A stretch of DNA of 64,000 nt from Odobenus rosmarus divergens (GCF_000321225.1 NW_004451527.1:327263-391262); one strand, 5' to 3'; positions 38,440 through 49,470 are shown, numbered from the stretch's first letter. A program made the numbers and translations. The notes: generated by a model from the letters alone, not told the origin.

Positions 38440-39085
38440 AACATGGTGATGCCCGCTCCATTAAAGTAAATTTTGCAACATACCATGCTTTATTTTTTAA
38501 TATTTTGGAACAGAGTCCGAGCTCCTTGAACATTTACAAAGTTTGAAATTTCACTTCATCCATAACACTGTTTGCACCTGATGTCACTTGGGGACTCGTT
38601 GTTAAACACACACACACCCTCTTCCATCCTTATTGGTTTGTTTAAGTTTTTTGGCCTCTTACTGGGAAGTTTTTAATAGAAATTTAATAGAATTTAATAG
38701 AAAAATTTTTTGAAATTTAATAGAAATTTTTTTGAGAAAATATGACTTTTCAAATTTAATAGCATATAGTTCTTAATAATATTTCTTATAAATGCTAGTC
38801 TTTTTCACAATTATGGTTACATTGATTTTTATGTTCCTGATGCTTCATATTTGTGTTGTTACTCTTGTTTTTTTATTTTATTTATTTATTTTTTTACTCT
38901 TGTTTTTTTAAAAATCAGGCTTCTACTCCTTATTTCTGGTATAGAAGTTATATATGCCTATTGAACAAATGGGCTTGGATGATTTTATTTTTGGGCAATT
39001 AATCTTGTCCAGAACTGGGTCTGTGCTATTATTTTTAAAAACGAAGCAAGTTTTTTTATTGATTGGTTTACAGTCTTTTTAGTTT
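38440..39085. other. AT-rich stretch, possible L1 antisense remnants
   Basis: 'tggttacattgatttttatg' and similar T-rich wording suggest a decayed minus-strand L1. It is not specific enough for a family call. Confidence 0.35.
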
Positions 39086-39101
39086 TCTAAATAAATTTTT
39101 A

Positions 39102-39480
39102 TTATTTTTTAAAATTTTTTTATTGTTATGTTAAATCACTATACATCATTAGTTTTTGATGTAGTGTTCCATGATTCATTGTTTGTGCATAGCACCCAGG
39201 GCTCCACGCAGAATGTGCCCTCTTTAATACCCATCACCGGGCTAACCCATCCCCCCACCCCCCTCCCCTCTAGAACCCTGTTTGTTTTCCAGAGTCCATC
39301 GTCTCTCATGGTTCATCTCCCCCTCCGATTTCCCCCGCTTCATCCTTCCCCTCCTGTTATCTTCTTCTTTTTTTTTTTCTTAACTGATATTGCACTATTT
39401 GTTTCACAAGTACAGATCTGTGATTCAACAGTCTTGCACAATTCACAGCGCTCACCATAGCACATAACCCTCCCCAATGT
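39102..39480 (-). mobile_element. 5'-truncated L1 insertion (carnivore L1 3' UTR)
   Basis: Antisense 3' UTR: 'tattgttatgttaaatcact', 'gtagtgttccatgattcatt', 'catagcacccagggctccac' and 'attcacagcgctcaccatag'. A perfect 15-bp TSD, ctaaataaattttta, is at 39087-39101 and 39481-39495. Confidence 0.93.
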
Positions 39481-39499
39481 CTAAATAAATTTTTAAAAA

Positions 39500-39863
39500 T
39501 AATTTTATATTTGTCTCTCTCTTCCACTTGCATTTTTTAGATTTATCATCTTGGGCTCTTTCAGCTTCCTGAATTGGATAGTTCACATACCTTCAGTCTT
39601 TCTTGCTTTGAATGCCATTGCTTCATCTGCATTGTTCTGCCCTCTGCTGTAAGAAAAGCACATCCAGCTAGGGGCCACTTCTTCATCCCAAGTCCCTGAA
39701 CCGAGTCAACATAGAGTACCACAGCCAAAGTGTCAAGAATGTGTAATGTGAGTAGGAAACAAACATTTGCTGTGGCCTCTGAGATTTTGGCATCATTCGT
39801 GAATGCAGCATCATTTAGGGACAAATATGTACATGTCCCGTTTTATCCATCTGAGGGTCTAAT
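39500..39863. other. Anonymous non-coding stretch
   Basis: No gene or clear repeat recognised. Confidence 0.5.
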
Positions 39864-39873
39864 TAAGATCCCA

Positions 39874-40077
39874 GGTGCACCTGGGTGGCTCAGTCATTAA
39901 GCGTCTGCCTTGGGCTCGGGTCATGATCCCAGGGTCCTGGGATCGAGCCCCACATGGGGCTCCCTGCTCAGCAGGGAGTTTGCTTCTCCCTCTCCCTCTG
40001 CCTGCCACTCCCCCTGCTTATGCTCTCTCTGTCTCTCTCTCTCTGTCAAATAAATAAATAAAATCTTAAAAAAAAAA
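39874..40077 (+). mobile_element. CAN-SINE (young)
   Basis: Head 'gtgcacctgggtggctcagt' and tail 'aaataaataaataaaatctt' with A-run. Short imperfect TSD aagatccca (39865-39873) and aagatctca (40078-40086). Confidence 0.92.
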
Positions 40078-40320
40078 AGATCTCAAACAGACATAGCCCC
40101 TTCTCTTGTTTCACTTAGGGGAGGTGGAAAATGTCTGTAGAGAGTACTGTTAAGCCACAGTTTACATAAGATTCAAGAATAGCCAATAGTTTTCTTCATA
40201 TAGAATCTGCATACTTCTTGTTAGGCTTTTGCAAAATAGTTTGCATGTTTTGTTATTGTGAATATAAGCCTTTTTGTTATGTTATGTAACACACGTGGGT
40301 GGTATATGGGAAATCTACAG

Positions 40321-40506
40321 TTTTTTTAAAGATTTTATTTGTTTATTTGAGAGAGAGAGAGAGAGAGAACAAGTGGGGGGAGGGGCAGAGGGAGAAGCAG
40401 TCTCCCCGCTGAGCAGGGAGCCTGATGCGGGACTCGATCCCAGGACCCTGGGATCATGACCTGAGCCGAGGGCAGATGCTCAACTGACTGAGCCACCCAG
40501 GCACCC
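40321..40506 (-). mobile_element. CAN-SINE (young)
   Basis: 'aaagattttatttgtttatt', GA tract, then 'ctgagccacccaggcaccct'. I found no clear TSD. Confidence 0.9.
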
Positions 40507-40509
40507 TAT

Positions 40510-41290
40510 AATCATATTTCTAATAATAATTTTGCTTCTTTGTAAAGATTATAATGACATTCCATCTTATATCTCATTTAATTGGCCAGATTTCCATAAA
40601 AATGTTAAATAATAATGGTGAGAGCAAGCATTCTTGCCTTTCTTCTGATTCTGATAGGAAAGCCTCCAGGGTTTGACTCTTAAGGTCTGACTTATTGAAG
40701 ACAAATTATCTTTGTCATGTCAAGAAGATCATTTCCTGTCTCTGCTTTTGAGTTTTTATTCTGAATATGTGCTGCATTTTAAATAATGCCTGCTTACTGT
40801 GATTGCACATCTATCTTTGATGTATTTTGTTAATTGCTTTCCTAATATTAAAATACTTCAGCATTTTGGGGTTCCTGAGTGGCTCAGTCCCGTGAAGCAT
40901 CTGACTCTTGATCTCAGCTCAGGTGTTGATCTCAGGGCCATGAGTTCAAGCCTTGCATTGGGCTCTATGCTGGGCAAGGAGCCTACTTAAAAATATATAT
41001 ATATTCAGCCTTCCTTAATAACCTAGTTGATTTGGATGGATGATCTTTTAATATACAATTTCATTCAGTTGGCTATTACTTTATTTAGCATCTTGAAATT
41101 TGGGTTCATAATGGGTTTGTTATATAGTCCTTTTCTGTCGGCTCTATCTTTGTGAGGTGCTGGTATCAAGATGATCCTTACTTGCAGTGAACATTTAAAA
41201 TTTTATTTTATTTTATTTTTTCATTATTCAGGAATAGTTTATATTGCCTGAGGATTACCTGTTCCTTGAAAGTTTCAACTGACTTGATAC
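40510..41290 (-). repeat. Old L1 ORF2-region fragment, split by an older SINE
   Basis: Antisense ORF2 wording: 'aataatggtgagagcaagca', 'attcttgcctttcttctgat', 'atatagtccttttctgtcgg' and 'gaggtgctggtatcaagatg'. A SINE at 40868-41005 interrupts it. Confidence 0.65.
40868..41005 (+). repeat. Older CAN-SINE subfamily
   Basis: 'ggggttcctgagtggctcag', 'gactcttgatctcagctcag', 'gggccatgagttcaagcctt' and 'aaggagcctacttaaaaata' identify an older SINE type with the 'ctcttgatctcagctcaggt' diagnostic segment. It lies within an L1 remnant. Confidence 0.82.
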
Positions 41291-41877
41291 TAAAACTCTC
41301 TGGGTGAACATCTCTTCGGGAGGTGATGTTTTAGTAAGTTCCTTGGTTTCTTTGATGGGTTTATTTTCCAGATCAGGTTTTGTACTTCTAGAATCCATTC
41401 TGTGGTGATTCCTCCAGACCCGGATTTGGTTCGGATCTGAGTCCATCCCTTGATGGAGCATTCCATCCCCTGATCAGAGTATGCCTTTAACCGAATTCTG
41501 CTTCTAGAATCAGTATTTGCCTTTAGTCCCAGAGGGCTGGGCATTTACTCGGTTGCTTTGGCTCATTAATACTTATTTTCAGGTATGCTAGGATTTGAGT
41601 TGAGACTTTTGTCTTCACTGTAACATACATCAGTGTGGGAGACGGACATGGAGACTCACAGGCTCCTGGCACTTGGAACTTGCTGGTCTTCACCAAAAAG
41701 AACCTGGAAATTGTGAGCAGCCAGATCGGCTTGGGTTTGTATGTTCTCCGAATTCCTCTTGCTGTATGTGAATGGCATTGGGAGAAGGGTACTCTGGTTG
41801 CCTCGAAAAGGGGGCTCCTCATGCAATGAAGAGAGAGAGCTACCATTGTCATGAGACTTCAGTCCCCGAATGTCTTC
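41291..41877. other. Anonymous stretch, possible L1 tail at left
   Basis: No gene recognised. Overlapping frames up to 109 residues on both strands are without signature. Confidence 0.45.
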
Positions 41878-42322
41878 ATTTCCTTGGGTTACCATGCAAA
41901 GTACCACACACTGGGTGGCCAGAACAACAGATCTTTCTTGTCTCACAGTTCTGGAGACTAGACGTCTGTAGTCAAGGTATTGGCAGGGGAGGCTGTGTTC
42001 CAGGCCGTTCTCCCAGCTTTTGGTTGTTTTTCTGTTCTTTGGCTCAGAGCTGGATCACTTCCTAACTTAATCTTCACACGATATTTTTCCTTGTGGCTCT
42101 TCACTTTGTCTTTCTTGCTTGCATGTCTGTCTGTGTCCAAATTTCTCCTTTTATGAGGACACCAGTCATACTGGATTAGGGCCCATCCTAATGACTTCAT
42201 GTGAACTTGATAACCTCTGTAGGGCCCTTTTTCCAAGTAAGGTCAAATGCTGAGGTACTAGGGCTTGGGACTTCAACATATTCTTTTTTTGGGGGGTGGC
42301 AGACACAATTCAACCCATCACG
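41878..42322 (-). mobile_element. MLT1-type MaLR LTR
   Basis: Plus strand reads 'gtaccacacactgggtggcc', 'tcacagttctggagactaga', 'ttatgaggacaccagtcata', 'ctggattagggcccatccta' and 'gacacaattcaacccatcac', the MLT1 order in reverse. Confidence 0.82.
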
Positions 42323-42880
42323 CCAAGTAAGACTGCCAGTAGAAGGAAGGTCAGAAGGGCTTTGGATTCATCACATTTGGATTCATCATACAGCAAATGA
42401 GAGTGGGTACACCACCAGCTGTCTTTCTGAATCCACTCCATCAGCCTTCTTAGTTGGTTTTTCAGGTTCTCTTGACAGACTGTTGCAATCTTCCCAACAA
42501 TATTAAGCTCTGGGGGCAGGGGGAGGATTTGGGGCTTTGGCCATTTTTTGTGTGTCTTTAGCAGTATTTTTCTGGGATGAGGAGAGGGGTCGTATCAGAC
42601 CCTGCCAGTTAGAAGCTGAAAGTTGTAAACCAAAAGTTGTTCTGTCCTGGGGCTCCATCTTTCTGTCTTTACTTCTCTCCTGTCTGCAAGACAGTGGATG
42701 GTCCTCCCAGACCATACCTCTGGCAGCACCAGTCCTGCCCCCCATGCTGGGGGAGCAGAGAACAGGTCTCGGATGCAGGGCACCCTCTACGCAGACTGCC
42801 AACAGAGAGATTTCTGTGGGGGTTAGAGCTTCTCTGCACACTTCTGGTGTCATACCGATGGTCTCTGTGTCTCCTCTTCA
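42323..42880. other. Anonymous non-coding stretch
   Basis: Several overlapping frames of 101-129 residues on both strands (42503-42926). Coexistence on opposite strands and lack of domains argue against a gene. Confidence 0.4.
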
Positions 42881-43112
42881 GGGATCCCCAGCTGTCTTGA
42901 TTGCTCACAACTCTATTATCTTCTGAAGGCTCACAGCCTATAAAATAGCTGTTTGGGACCAATGCCGTACAATAAAGAATCACCCTCGGCTCGCACAGTT
43001 TGCCTCCTCTCTCACGAGCTAAATAATGTGACATTTCGAATTTGGAATTTTCAAGTGTAGCTTACATTTTTGGCTTTGCTAATTTTATCAAGGTCTTCCT
43101 GGGATGCTTGTC
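42881..43112 (+). repeat. Diverged duplicate segment, copy A
   Basis: Aligns collinearly with 45698-45945. Shared words include 'attgctca-aactct', 'tctgaagg', 'aataaagaat/aacaaagaat', 'tttgcctcct', 'tttggaattttcaa/tttggaattttgaa' and 'acattttt/ggcttt...ttttatca'. Repeat family not recognised. Confidence 0.65.
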
Positions 43113-43310
43113 AGTTTCCAAAGCCCTCCGATATGATCTCATCTTATTCTCGCCACGAGCCGCTTTTCTGCTCATTTTTCACGGCGATAACTCACAGAAG
43201 TTACTGGAGGCACAGGGGCGATTTGGCCGAAGCCACAGAGAGCCAGAGCGCCAGCACTGTGATTCTCAGCCCGGTTCCTTTCCATTAGGTCACTCTGCTC
43301 CCCTGTTACC
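43105..43310 (-). repeat. MIR-like fragment
   Basis: 'tgctcatttttcacggcgat', 'aactcacagaagttactgga', 'ggcacaggggcgatttggcc' and 'gaagccacagagagccagag' follow the reverse MIR pattern. Confidence 0.5.
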
Positions 43311-43499
43311 TCACCGTCAGGCCAAGTCTCGGCTCTCACTCAAGAGCTCAAAATACCACCACCTCCTCCCTGGAGCCCTCTCAGGTTAAACAGATGGGAA
43401 TAAAGGAACAGCTCTTCATTATATTACTTATCTGAGTAGATCAGTGGCTGGCAAGTTGCTGGCCCCATGGCCTGGTTTTTCTAGTCTAAGAATGGTTTT

Positions 43500-43668
43500 A
43501 TTATTATTATTTTTTAAAGATTTTATTTATTTATTTGAGAGAGAGAGAGAGAGAGCATGAGAGGGGGGAGGGTCAGCGGGAGCCCGACGCCAGGCTCGAT
43601 CCCAAGACTCCAGGATCATGACCTGAGCTGAAGGCAGATGCCCAACCGACTGAGCCACCCAGGCACCC
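43500..43668 (-). mobile_element. CAN-SINE (young), nested in MER5-type relic
   Basis: 'aaagattttatttatttatt' to 'tgagccacccaggcaccc'. A perfect 20-bp TSD, tctagtctaagaatggtttt, is at 43480-43499 and 43669-43688, the longest exact TSD in the window. Confidence 0.96.
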
Positions 43669-43698
43669 TCTAGTCTAAGAATGGTTTTCACATTTTTT

Positions 43699-43838
43699 AA
43701 AAAAGATGTTATTTATTTATTTGAGAGAGAGAGAGCACGAGCAGGGGGAGGAGCCTGATGCAGAGCTCGATCCCGGGACTCCAGGATCATGACCTGAGCT
43801 GAAGGCAGACACCCAACTGACTGAGCCACCCAGGCACC
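43699..43838 (-). mobile_element. CAN-SINE (young), nested, shortened
   Basis: 'aagatgttatttatttattt', GA tract, and 'tgagccacccaggcaccc'. Imperfect TSD around 43685-43698 and 43845-43856 (ttttcacatttttt, ttttacattttt). It has lost part of the usual GA-rich centre. Confidence 0.9.
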
Positions 43839-43984
43839 CAAGCCTTTTACATTTTTAAAAAGGTTGTCAAAAAATGAAGGAAGAAGAGGAAGGAGATGGT
43901 ACAGAGACCCATGTGTGGCCCACACAGCCTCAACTCTTTACTTCCTGACCCTTTACAGGTAAAGTTCACCAGCTCCTGGTGTAG

Positions 43985-44540
43985 ATAACTGCCTCTCCTT
44001 TTATCCACTTTAAAAATTCACTTACCCTCCATTCGTATTTATGACACCAATTTTGGTCGATTATGTATTTATTTGTTGGTTGTGAACATTCAAAGCTTCT
44101 CTTGCTGTCCGTCTTATTTTTCTCCCCGCTTCTGTCAGACACTGAGGAACAGACACAGTGTGGAAGGAAGCACCTGTTACATTTATTCGCAAAGAAAGTG
44201 AGGGCCTTGGCATCAAATACGTTACTTCATACTGTAGACCCGATGAATACTATGTATACTAGGTACTCTTGCAGCTCAAGGGAGGAGAATTCTTGAGGAC
44301 TGGTCAGTGAGCCCATGAGGACAGGGAATGTGTTCTTGTTTACAGCTGTCCCCAGCCTGAATTAACTGAGGAAGCTTTTGGGTCAGAAATGGGATTTTTG
44401 CTGAGATTTGAAGAAGGGATAAAAATTGAGTAAACACGTATAGGAATGGAGATTGTACTTTGGGCAGGTAAACTGATATAATAAGAAATAGCCCAGCGTG
44501 TGTCTTCTTCATAGTATTTCTTATCAGTGAAATGAATTAA
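43985..44540. other. Anonymous non-coding stretch
   Basis: No gene or confident repeat. Confidence 0.5.
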
Positions 44541-44544
44541 CAGT

Positions 44545-45030
44545 TGGTAATCTTGATTTTTAATGATTTTTTAGAGAAGTTTGAGGTTCATGACAAAATG
44601 GAGTAGAAAAGACAGAGATTTCTCATATACACATGCATCATCACCTCCCTGTTGCCAACATGCCCCATCCAACTGGTACATTTCTTTTTTTTTTCTTAAA
44701 GATTTTATTTATTTATTTGTCAGAGAGAGAGAGAGAGCACAAGCAGGGCGAGTTGCAGGCAGAGGGAGAAACAGGCTCCCCGATGAGCAAGGAGCCCGAT
44801 GCAGGACTCGATCCCAGGACCCCAGGATCATGACCTGAGCCAAAGGCAGATGCTTAACTGACTGAGCCACCCCGGCGTCCCAAGACTGGTACCCTTCTTT
44901 ACAACTAATGAACCTACATTGATACATCACCATCCAGAGTCTCTAGTTTATATTAGGGTTCACTCTTGGTGTTGTACATTTCACGGGTTTAGACAAATGT
45001 TCTACCATTATAGTATCATACAAAGAGTTT
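44545..45030 (-). repeat. Old L1 (L1M-type) 3' UTR, split by a SINE
   Basis: 'gtttgaggttcatgacaaaa', 'ttgccaacatgccccatcca', 'actaatgaacctacattgat', 'agggttcactcttggtgttg' and 'ccattatagtatcatacaaa' match an L1M 3' region in antisense. The SINE at 44688-44880 lies inside it. Confidence 0.75.
44688..44880 (-). mobile_element. CAN-SINE (young), nested in L1
   Basis: 'aaagattttatttatttatt' to 'ctgagccaccccggcgtccc'. TSD with three mismatches, aactggtacatttcttt (44671-44687) and gactggtacccttcttt (44884-44900). Confidence 0.94.
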
Positions 45031-45039
45031 TAATTTTTG

Positions 45040-45165
45040 ATCTAGCAAGAAACAGTAAGCCTCTGAATGCAGGGACTTTGGCTTGTCCCCTGCCTACCCC
45101 CACTGCTCGGCATGGTGCCTGCAATGTAACAGGGACTTGATCACTATTTGTTGAAAGGAATGATG
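45040..45165 (+). repeat. L2 3' end fragment
   Basis: 'aagcctctgaatgcagggac', 'tcggcatggtgcctgcaatg' and 'cactatttgttgaaaggaat' follow the L2 terminal phrase. Confidence 0.6.
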
Positions 45166-45256
45166 GTCTGTAAGGCTAGGAAAGCAGATTAGGGTATGAG
45201 AGTGGGCCATCTTCAATGCCAAGCTAAGTACCTGGACATTTATCCTGTCTATCATT

Positions 45257-45390
45257 CAGGGGTCCACAAACTATAGCCTGGGGGCCAAATCCACGTATTG
45301 TCTATCTGTGCTTTCTGGCTCCAATTGCAGAAGAGCAACAATGGAGATGGTGAAGTCCATCCCCCTATATGGATAGTTTGCCAGCATGGG
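45257..45390 (+). repeat. MER5A-type hAT DNA transposon relic
   Basis: Starts with the terminal inverted-repeat wording 'caggggtccacaaactatag', followed by 'cctgggggccaaatccacgt' and 'attgtctatctgtgctttct'. This is the 5' end of MER5A. Confidence 0.75.
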
Positions 45391-45697
45391 CTGATGGTGG
45401 TGGAGAAAGGGATGGGGAAACATACTGCTTTCATGAAGGCAGTGCTGGGTTTCTAGGGGTCCGGAGCGCTGGCATGATGAATCTATCAAGGCCCCAAGTC
45501 CAGGTGCCTCCCCAGCCCAGGGAGGGGTTCCCTGGGCACCCCTGTCTTGGCCAAGAACCCTCCTGGTCACCTTCAGAGAGTCAGTCCATTCTCAGGAAAC
45601 ATCACGAGCTTTGCTCACATCTAAATAGCTCCTTCACATTCTGTGCATTGGCTGCATTTTACAATTTTCTGAGAGATATCTAGCAAATAATTGCCTC
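45391..45697. other. Anonymous non-coding stretch
   Basis: No gene. Frames of about 100 residues occur on both strands and look incidental. Confidence 0.45.
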
Positions 45698-45945
45698 GGG
45701 GATTCCCCAGCCTTCTTTATTGCTCATAACTCTCTCATCTCTGAAGGTTAGCAGTTTACAAAATGGAGACTTTGGCCAACATTGCATAACAAAGAATTGC
45801 ATTTGCCTCCTGGCTTGTCTCCCTCCTCTCTGGCTAGTGGAGGAACATGGTGTTTGGAATTTTGAATCCTTGTGTTTAGGTACATTTTGGCTTTTTCCAA
45901 TTTTATCAGTGAGTGATCATGCAGGCAGCTTCTTGGGGACTTTTC
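45698..45945 (+). repeat. Diverged duplicate segment, copy B
   Basis: Same direction as copy A at 42881-43112, about 2.8 kb away. See finding. The family is not recognised. Confidence 0.65.
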
Positions 45946-47183
45946 TGGTTATTCATGAATGCACTGTTTAAACTCTGAGAATTTTAGGCCATAAGGGTGC
46001 AATTCAAAAGATGCTCCAAAGAGTAGAGTTTCCAGAAAAAGTAGGTTAGACCCAGGGAGGTTACAGGCCGGTGTGTGATGTTTTGTATGACTCTCCCAGC
46101 TCAGCTGTGCCTGATACTCGAGAAAGATTCCTTGTTTATGTTCTTCTTACTTTATTCTCATTAGATGGTGTTCTTCTTTAGACATATTAATAACTCTTGG
46201 GACTCCAATATTGCCCAGCTATAATTTCATTAAGTTTTTATGTTCCAGCATAGTTTAAGATGATTTCAGGGCCTTTGTTGAACAACAGGGTCATAATATT
46301 TGGGGTTAAAGGTACAGGTGTGTGCATTATTCAATAGACCAAGTGTTGGAGCAAGCAATTTCCCGGGATGGCATCTATGATCTCACGAAGGTGTCTAAAC
46401 CACCTGAAAGCTTGCTCTTTCTACCGGTAATACAGAGAATTTTCACAGCTGGAGCCTCATCTCCTCTTTCTGCCCCCCTCACCTCACTAAGACTGTGTGG
46501 ATTACATAATAATCTTCCCCCAAATATGGGCCTTCTAAAATTTGAATATTTATTCCCATGGGACTTTTTCTTATACTTGAGGATTCCAATTTGAGTGGCG
46601 ATGGGTAACGGTATTTGAGCTGGGTAGGACCTAGGATGTGGACACCACTGGGGAGGAAAGTCATCTCCTTTTGTCTTTCAGACTCCCCATCCTTCTGACC
46701 CCAACTGAGCTGGGAGTAAATCTACCTTGACTTGTGTACATAGGTGTTGAGGATTCCCTCTGGGAATATAGAGAGGGACATTAATCCCACTGAGTTTTAG
46801 GGATAGAAAGACACTTGGCAGACGGAATTGGGCCCAGAATGAGCCAAAATTGCAGGGAAAAAAACCCACCTGAGTCTCTGAAAGGGAACTAACCCTAAGG
46901 CAATAGGGATCTAAGTAAAGCCTTAGCAGCAAAAGGATAGTGCCAAGTTCTGGGAAAATCCACGCCCAATGCCACAATCTCCCATCCTCAGCTGTCCTGA
47001 TATTGGCAAAATGAAATAAATTACAAAACATAAAGTTAGGTTGTTTTATTTATGTATTTTTGTGCACCTCTGATTAGTACTGTGCATACTTCAACCAGGC
47101 CATACTTTTTTTTTTTAATGTGATATACTGTATCATTCTATTTTATGTTAAAGACAGAAAATGAAGGTGGGTTATTGAGATTT
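45946..47183. other. Anonymous stretch, possible old LTR near 46490-46690
   Basis: 'tctaaaatttgaatatttat' and 'gacctaggatgtggacacca' hint at an old LTR, but I cannot name it. A 117-residue minus-strand frame (46678-47031) has no signature. No gene called. Confidence 0.35.
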
Positions 47184-47198
47184 AGAATAACAAATATA

Positions 47199-47355
47199 GG
47201 GGCGCCTGGGTGGCTCAGTTGGTTAAGTGTCTGCCTTCAGCTCAGGTCATGATATCGGGGTCCCGGGATTGAGCCCCACATTGGGCTCCCTACTCATCGG
47301 GGAGTCTGCTTCTCCCTCCCCCGTCTCAAATAAATAAATAAAATCTTAAAAAAAA
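47199..47355 (+). mobile_element. CAN-SINE (young)
   Basis: Head 'gggcgcctgggtggctcagt' and tail 'aaataaataaataaaatctt'. The CT-rich part is shortened. TSD agaataacaaatata (47184-47198) and agaataacaagtata (47356-47370), one mismatch. Confidence 0.94.
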
Positions 47356-47389
47356 AGAATAACAAGTATATATTTGGTTTTTGTCCCTG

Positions 47390-47945
47390 CCACAGAACAC
47401 CTTAAAACCCTTGGAATTGCTTAAGTGATGAGTGATAAAGGTGTCTTTTGTGACGTTAATGAGGTCACTTTTGGACAGCCCCCAGGTCATCTAAGGAGGG
47501 GGGCTGGTTGCCAGGGGAACCAACCAAGTGATTATAAGATTGGAATTTTCAATTCCCCTCCTCTTGACCCCCTGGCCAATGATTTAATCAATCATGCCTA
47601 TGTAATGAAGCTTCCTTAAAAACCCAAAAGGATGGGGGACATAAAACCTCCAGGCTGGTGAACACGTGGAGATTGGGGGAGGATGGTGCCCCCAAAGGGG
47701 GTGCGTGGAAGCTCTGTGTCTTTTCCCATACCTGCCCTCTGTGATCCTTTTATCATAAACTGGTGATCCAGTGAGTAAATGGGTTTCTTGAGTTCTATGA
47801 GCCATTCTAGCACATGAATTGAATCAGAGAAGGAAGTTGTGGGAACCTCTGATTTAAGCCAATCCGGCAAGATTTAGGGAGGCTAATGCATAGCAAAGAC
47901 TGAGTTCCCTGCCAGCCAAACAGATGGGGGACAAAAGCACCATGA
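47390..47945 (+). mobile_element. ERVL-class LTR-like element
   Basis: Ordered phrases 'ccttaaaaacccaaaaggat', 'aggctggtgaacacgtggag', 'tttatcataaactggtgatc', 'tgagttctatgagccattct' and 'gaaggaagttgtgggaacct' fit a mammalian ERVL-type LTR that I recall without a secure name. No internal retroviral genes. The related sequence at 13488-13920 is in a retrotransposed context. Confidence 0.5.
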
Positions 47946-48270
47946 TTTAGGTGAGTAAACAAAATGAGACCTCAGTTCTCACCAGTTGATGAGGTCAGGG
48001 ATGTTTCATTGACGGAAGGATTTTGAGTGGTTACCAAGGAAACACATGATCAGACGGAGTAAAGGTTTCTGCATTGCAGCCTTGGGAAGGGCTGAGAAAG
48101 GTGAGTCCAGATAAAGGTCAGGCTCTGAGCCAGAGCTGGTATTTGGGAGAGGGGATGATGACACCGTGTAAGCCAGAGAGTGAGCCCGGCCAGAGGGTGG
48201 TTCCAACATGCGCTGACATGACAATATGGCTGGAACTCATAATTCTACAGAGTGAATAAGTAAGCATTAA
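47946..48270. other. Anonymous non-coding stretch
   Basis: No gene or clear repeat recognised. Confidence 0.5.
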
Positions 48271-48289
48271 GCAAAGTATCTTCTTTTTC

Positions 48290-48490
48290 TTTTTCTTTTT
48301 TAAGATTTTATTTATTTATTTGAGAGAGAGAATGAGAGAGAGAGAGAGAGCACATGAGGGGGGGAGGGTCAGAGGGAGAAGCAGACTCCCTGCTGAGCAG
48401 GGAGCCCGACGCGGGACTCGATCCCGGGACTCCAGGATCATGACCTGAGCCGAAGGCAGTCGCTTAACAAACTGAGCCACCCAGCTGCCC
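48290..48490 (-). mobile_element. CAN-SINE (young)
   Basis: 'aagattttatttatttattt' to 'tgagccacccagctgcccc'. A perfect 18-bp TSD, caaagtatcttctttttc, is at 48272-48289 and 48491-48508. Confidence 0.96.
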
Positions 48491-48611
48491 CAAAGTATCT
48501 TCTTTTTCAAGCAACTAGCATTTTCTGCATCCCTGGGATACAGTAGAGTGTTGATGTTTGAAAAAAGGGACATGTACATAAAATAAAGTCCTACTGGCAA
48601 GGCCCATTATC

Positions 48612-48814
48612 TTTTTTTTTTTTTTTAAGATTTTATTTATTTATTTGAGAAAGAGAGAGAGAGCAGGACAGAGGGGGAGAGGGCGAGGGAGAGGGAGAGG
48701 GAGAAGCAAACTCCCCACTGAGCAGGGAGCCTGACGCGGCACTTGATCCCAGGACCCCAGGATCGTGACCTGAGCCAAAGGCAGGCACTTAACCAACTGA
48801 GCCCCCAGGCGCCC
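48612..48814 (-). mobile_element. CAN-SINE (young)
   Basis: T-run, 'aagattttatttatttattt', expanded GA tract, and 'actgagcccccaggcgccc'. TSD ggcccattatc at 48601-48611 and 48821-48831, with six extra bases between element and second copy. Confidence 0.94.
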
Positions 48815-49089
48815 GGGAATGGCCCATTATCGTGTGACTTTCTTATTGTGTCTTTAATGTAAAACAGAATAATGTAGTTGATTACATGAAAACACAAAGT
48901 GTAGCCAGGTCAAAGTATGCACCACTGTTCAGATGGGCAACAAGAACCATCTGAATTTCTTTATACTTGGTAATGGATCTCATTTCTCTGGTCCCTTTTC
49001 TTCCTCAGTGTCTGGAAAAGAAACTCCTTTTTTGCTTTTCCTTTTTTGCATGGTTATCCCACACCCCCACCCATGTCTCTTGCCTTCAT

Positions 49090-49470
49090 TAGCCTCCCAT
49101 AACAAGGTAATATTGACAAATCAATCTACATATGTCATATTTTCTCTGTACACATATAATTCAAAACCGATTATATATCTACAGATAAACACACACATAT
49201 ATTGGGGTGTTGGATTTTTAAAAATTGGTATACTATTGCACACTTTTCTGCATCTTGATTTTTTCCCCCATTCAGTTATGCCCTTATGGAACTCCCTCCG
49301 AGTCAAGGGGATGACTCTGATTTATGATTCCTGTTAGTGGTGTAAATATTCCATGTTGTAGATGTAGTAACAGTATACACGGCCATTTTTTCTATTGAGC
49401 TGCATTCACTTTGCTCCTAGTTTTTTCCTTCAAACATTGCTACAATAAACATTCCTGTGCGTATCGTCTT
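49090..49470 (-). repeat. Old L1-like 3' region
   Basis: 'actattgcacacttttctgc', 'gtaaatattccatgttgtag' and 'cattgctacaataaacattc' follow the antisense end of old L1 elements. Confidence 0.5.

Larger units (their letters stand above)
43441..43984 (+). repeat. MER5-type hAT DNA transposon relic with two nested SINEs
   Basis: Outside the two SINEs the sequence reads 'tggctggcaagttgctggcc', 'ctagtctaagaatggttttc', 'ggtacagagacccatgtgtg', 'gcccacacagcctcaactct' and 'tgaccctttacaggtaaagt'. This is the end region of MER5 (hAT-Charlie) elements. Non-autonomous and inactive. Confidence 0.65.

Noticed and set aside
42503..42926. Overlapping frames of 116-129 residues on both strands
   Set aside because: Mutually overlapping, without motifs, and next to an LTR and an old duplicated segment.
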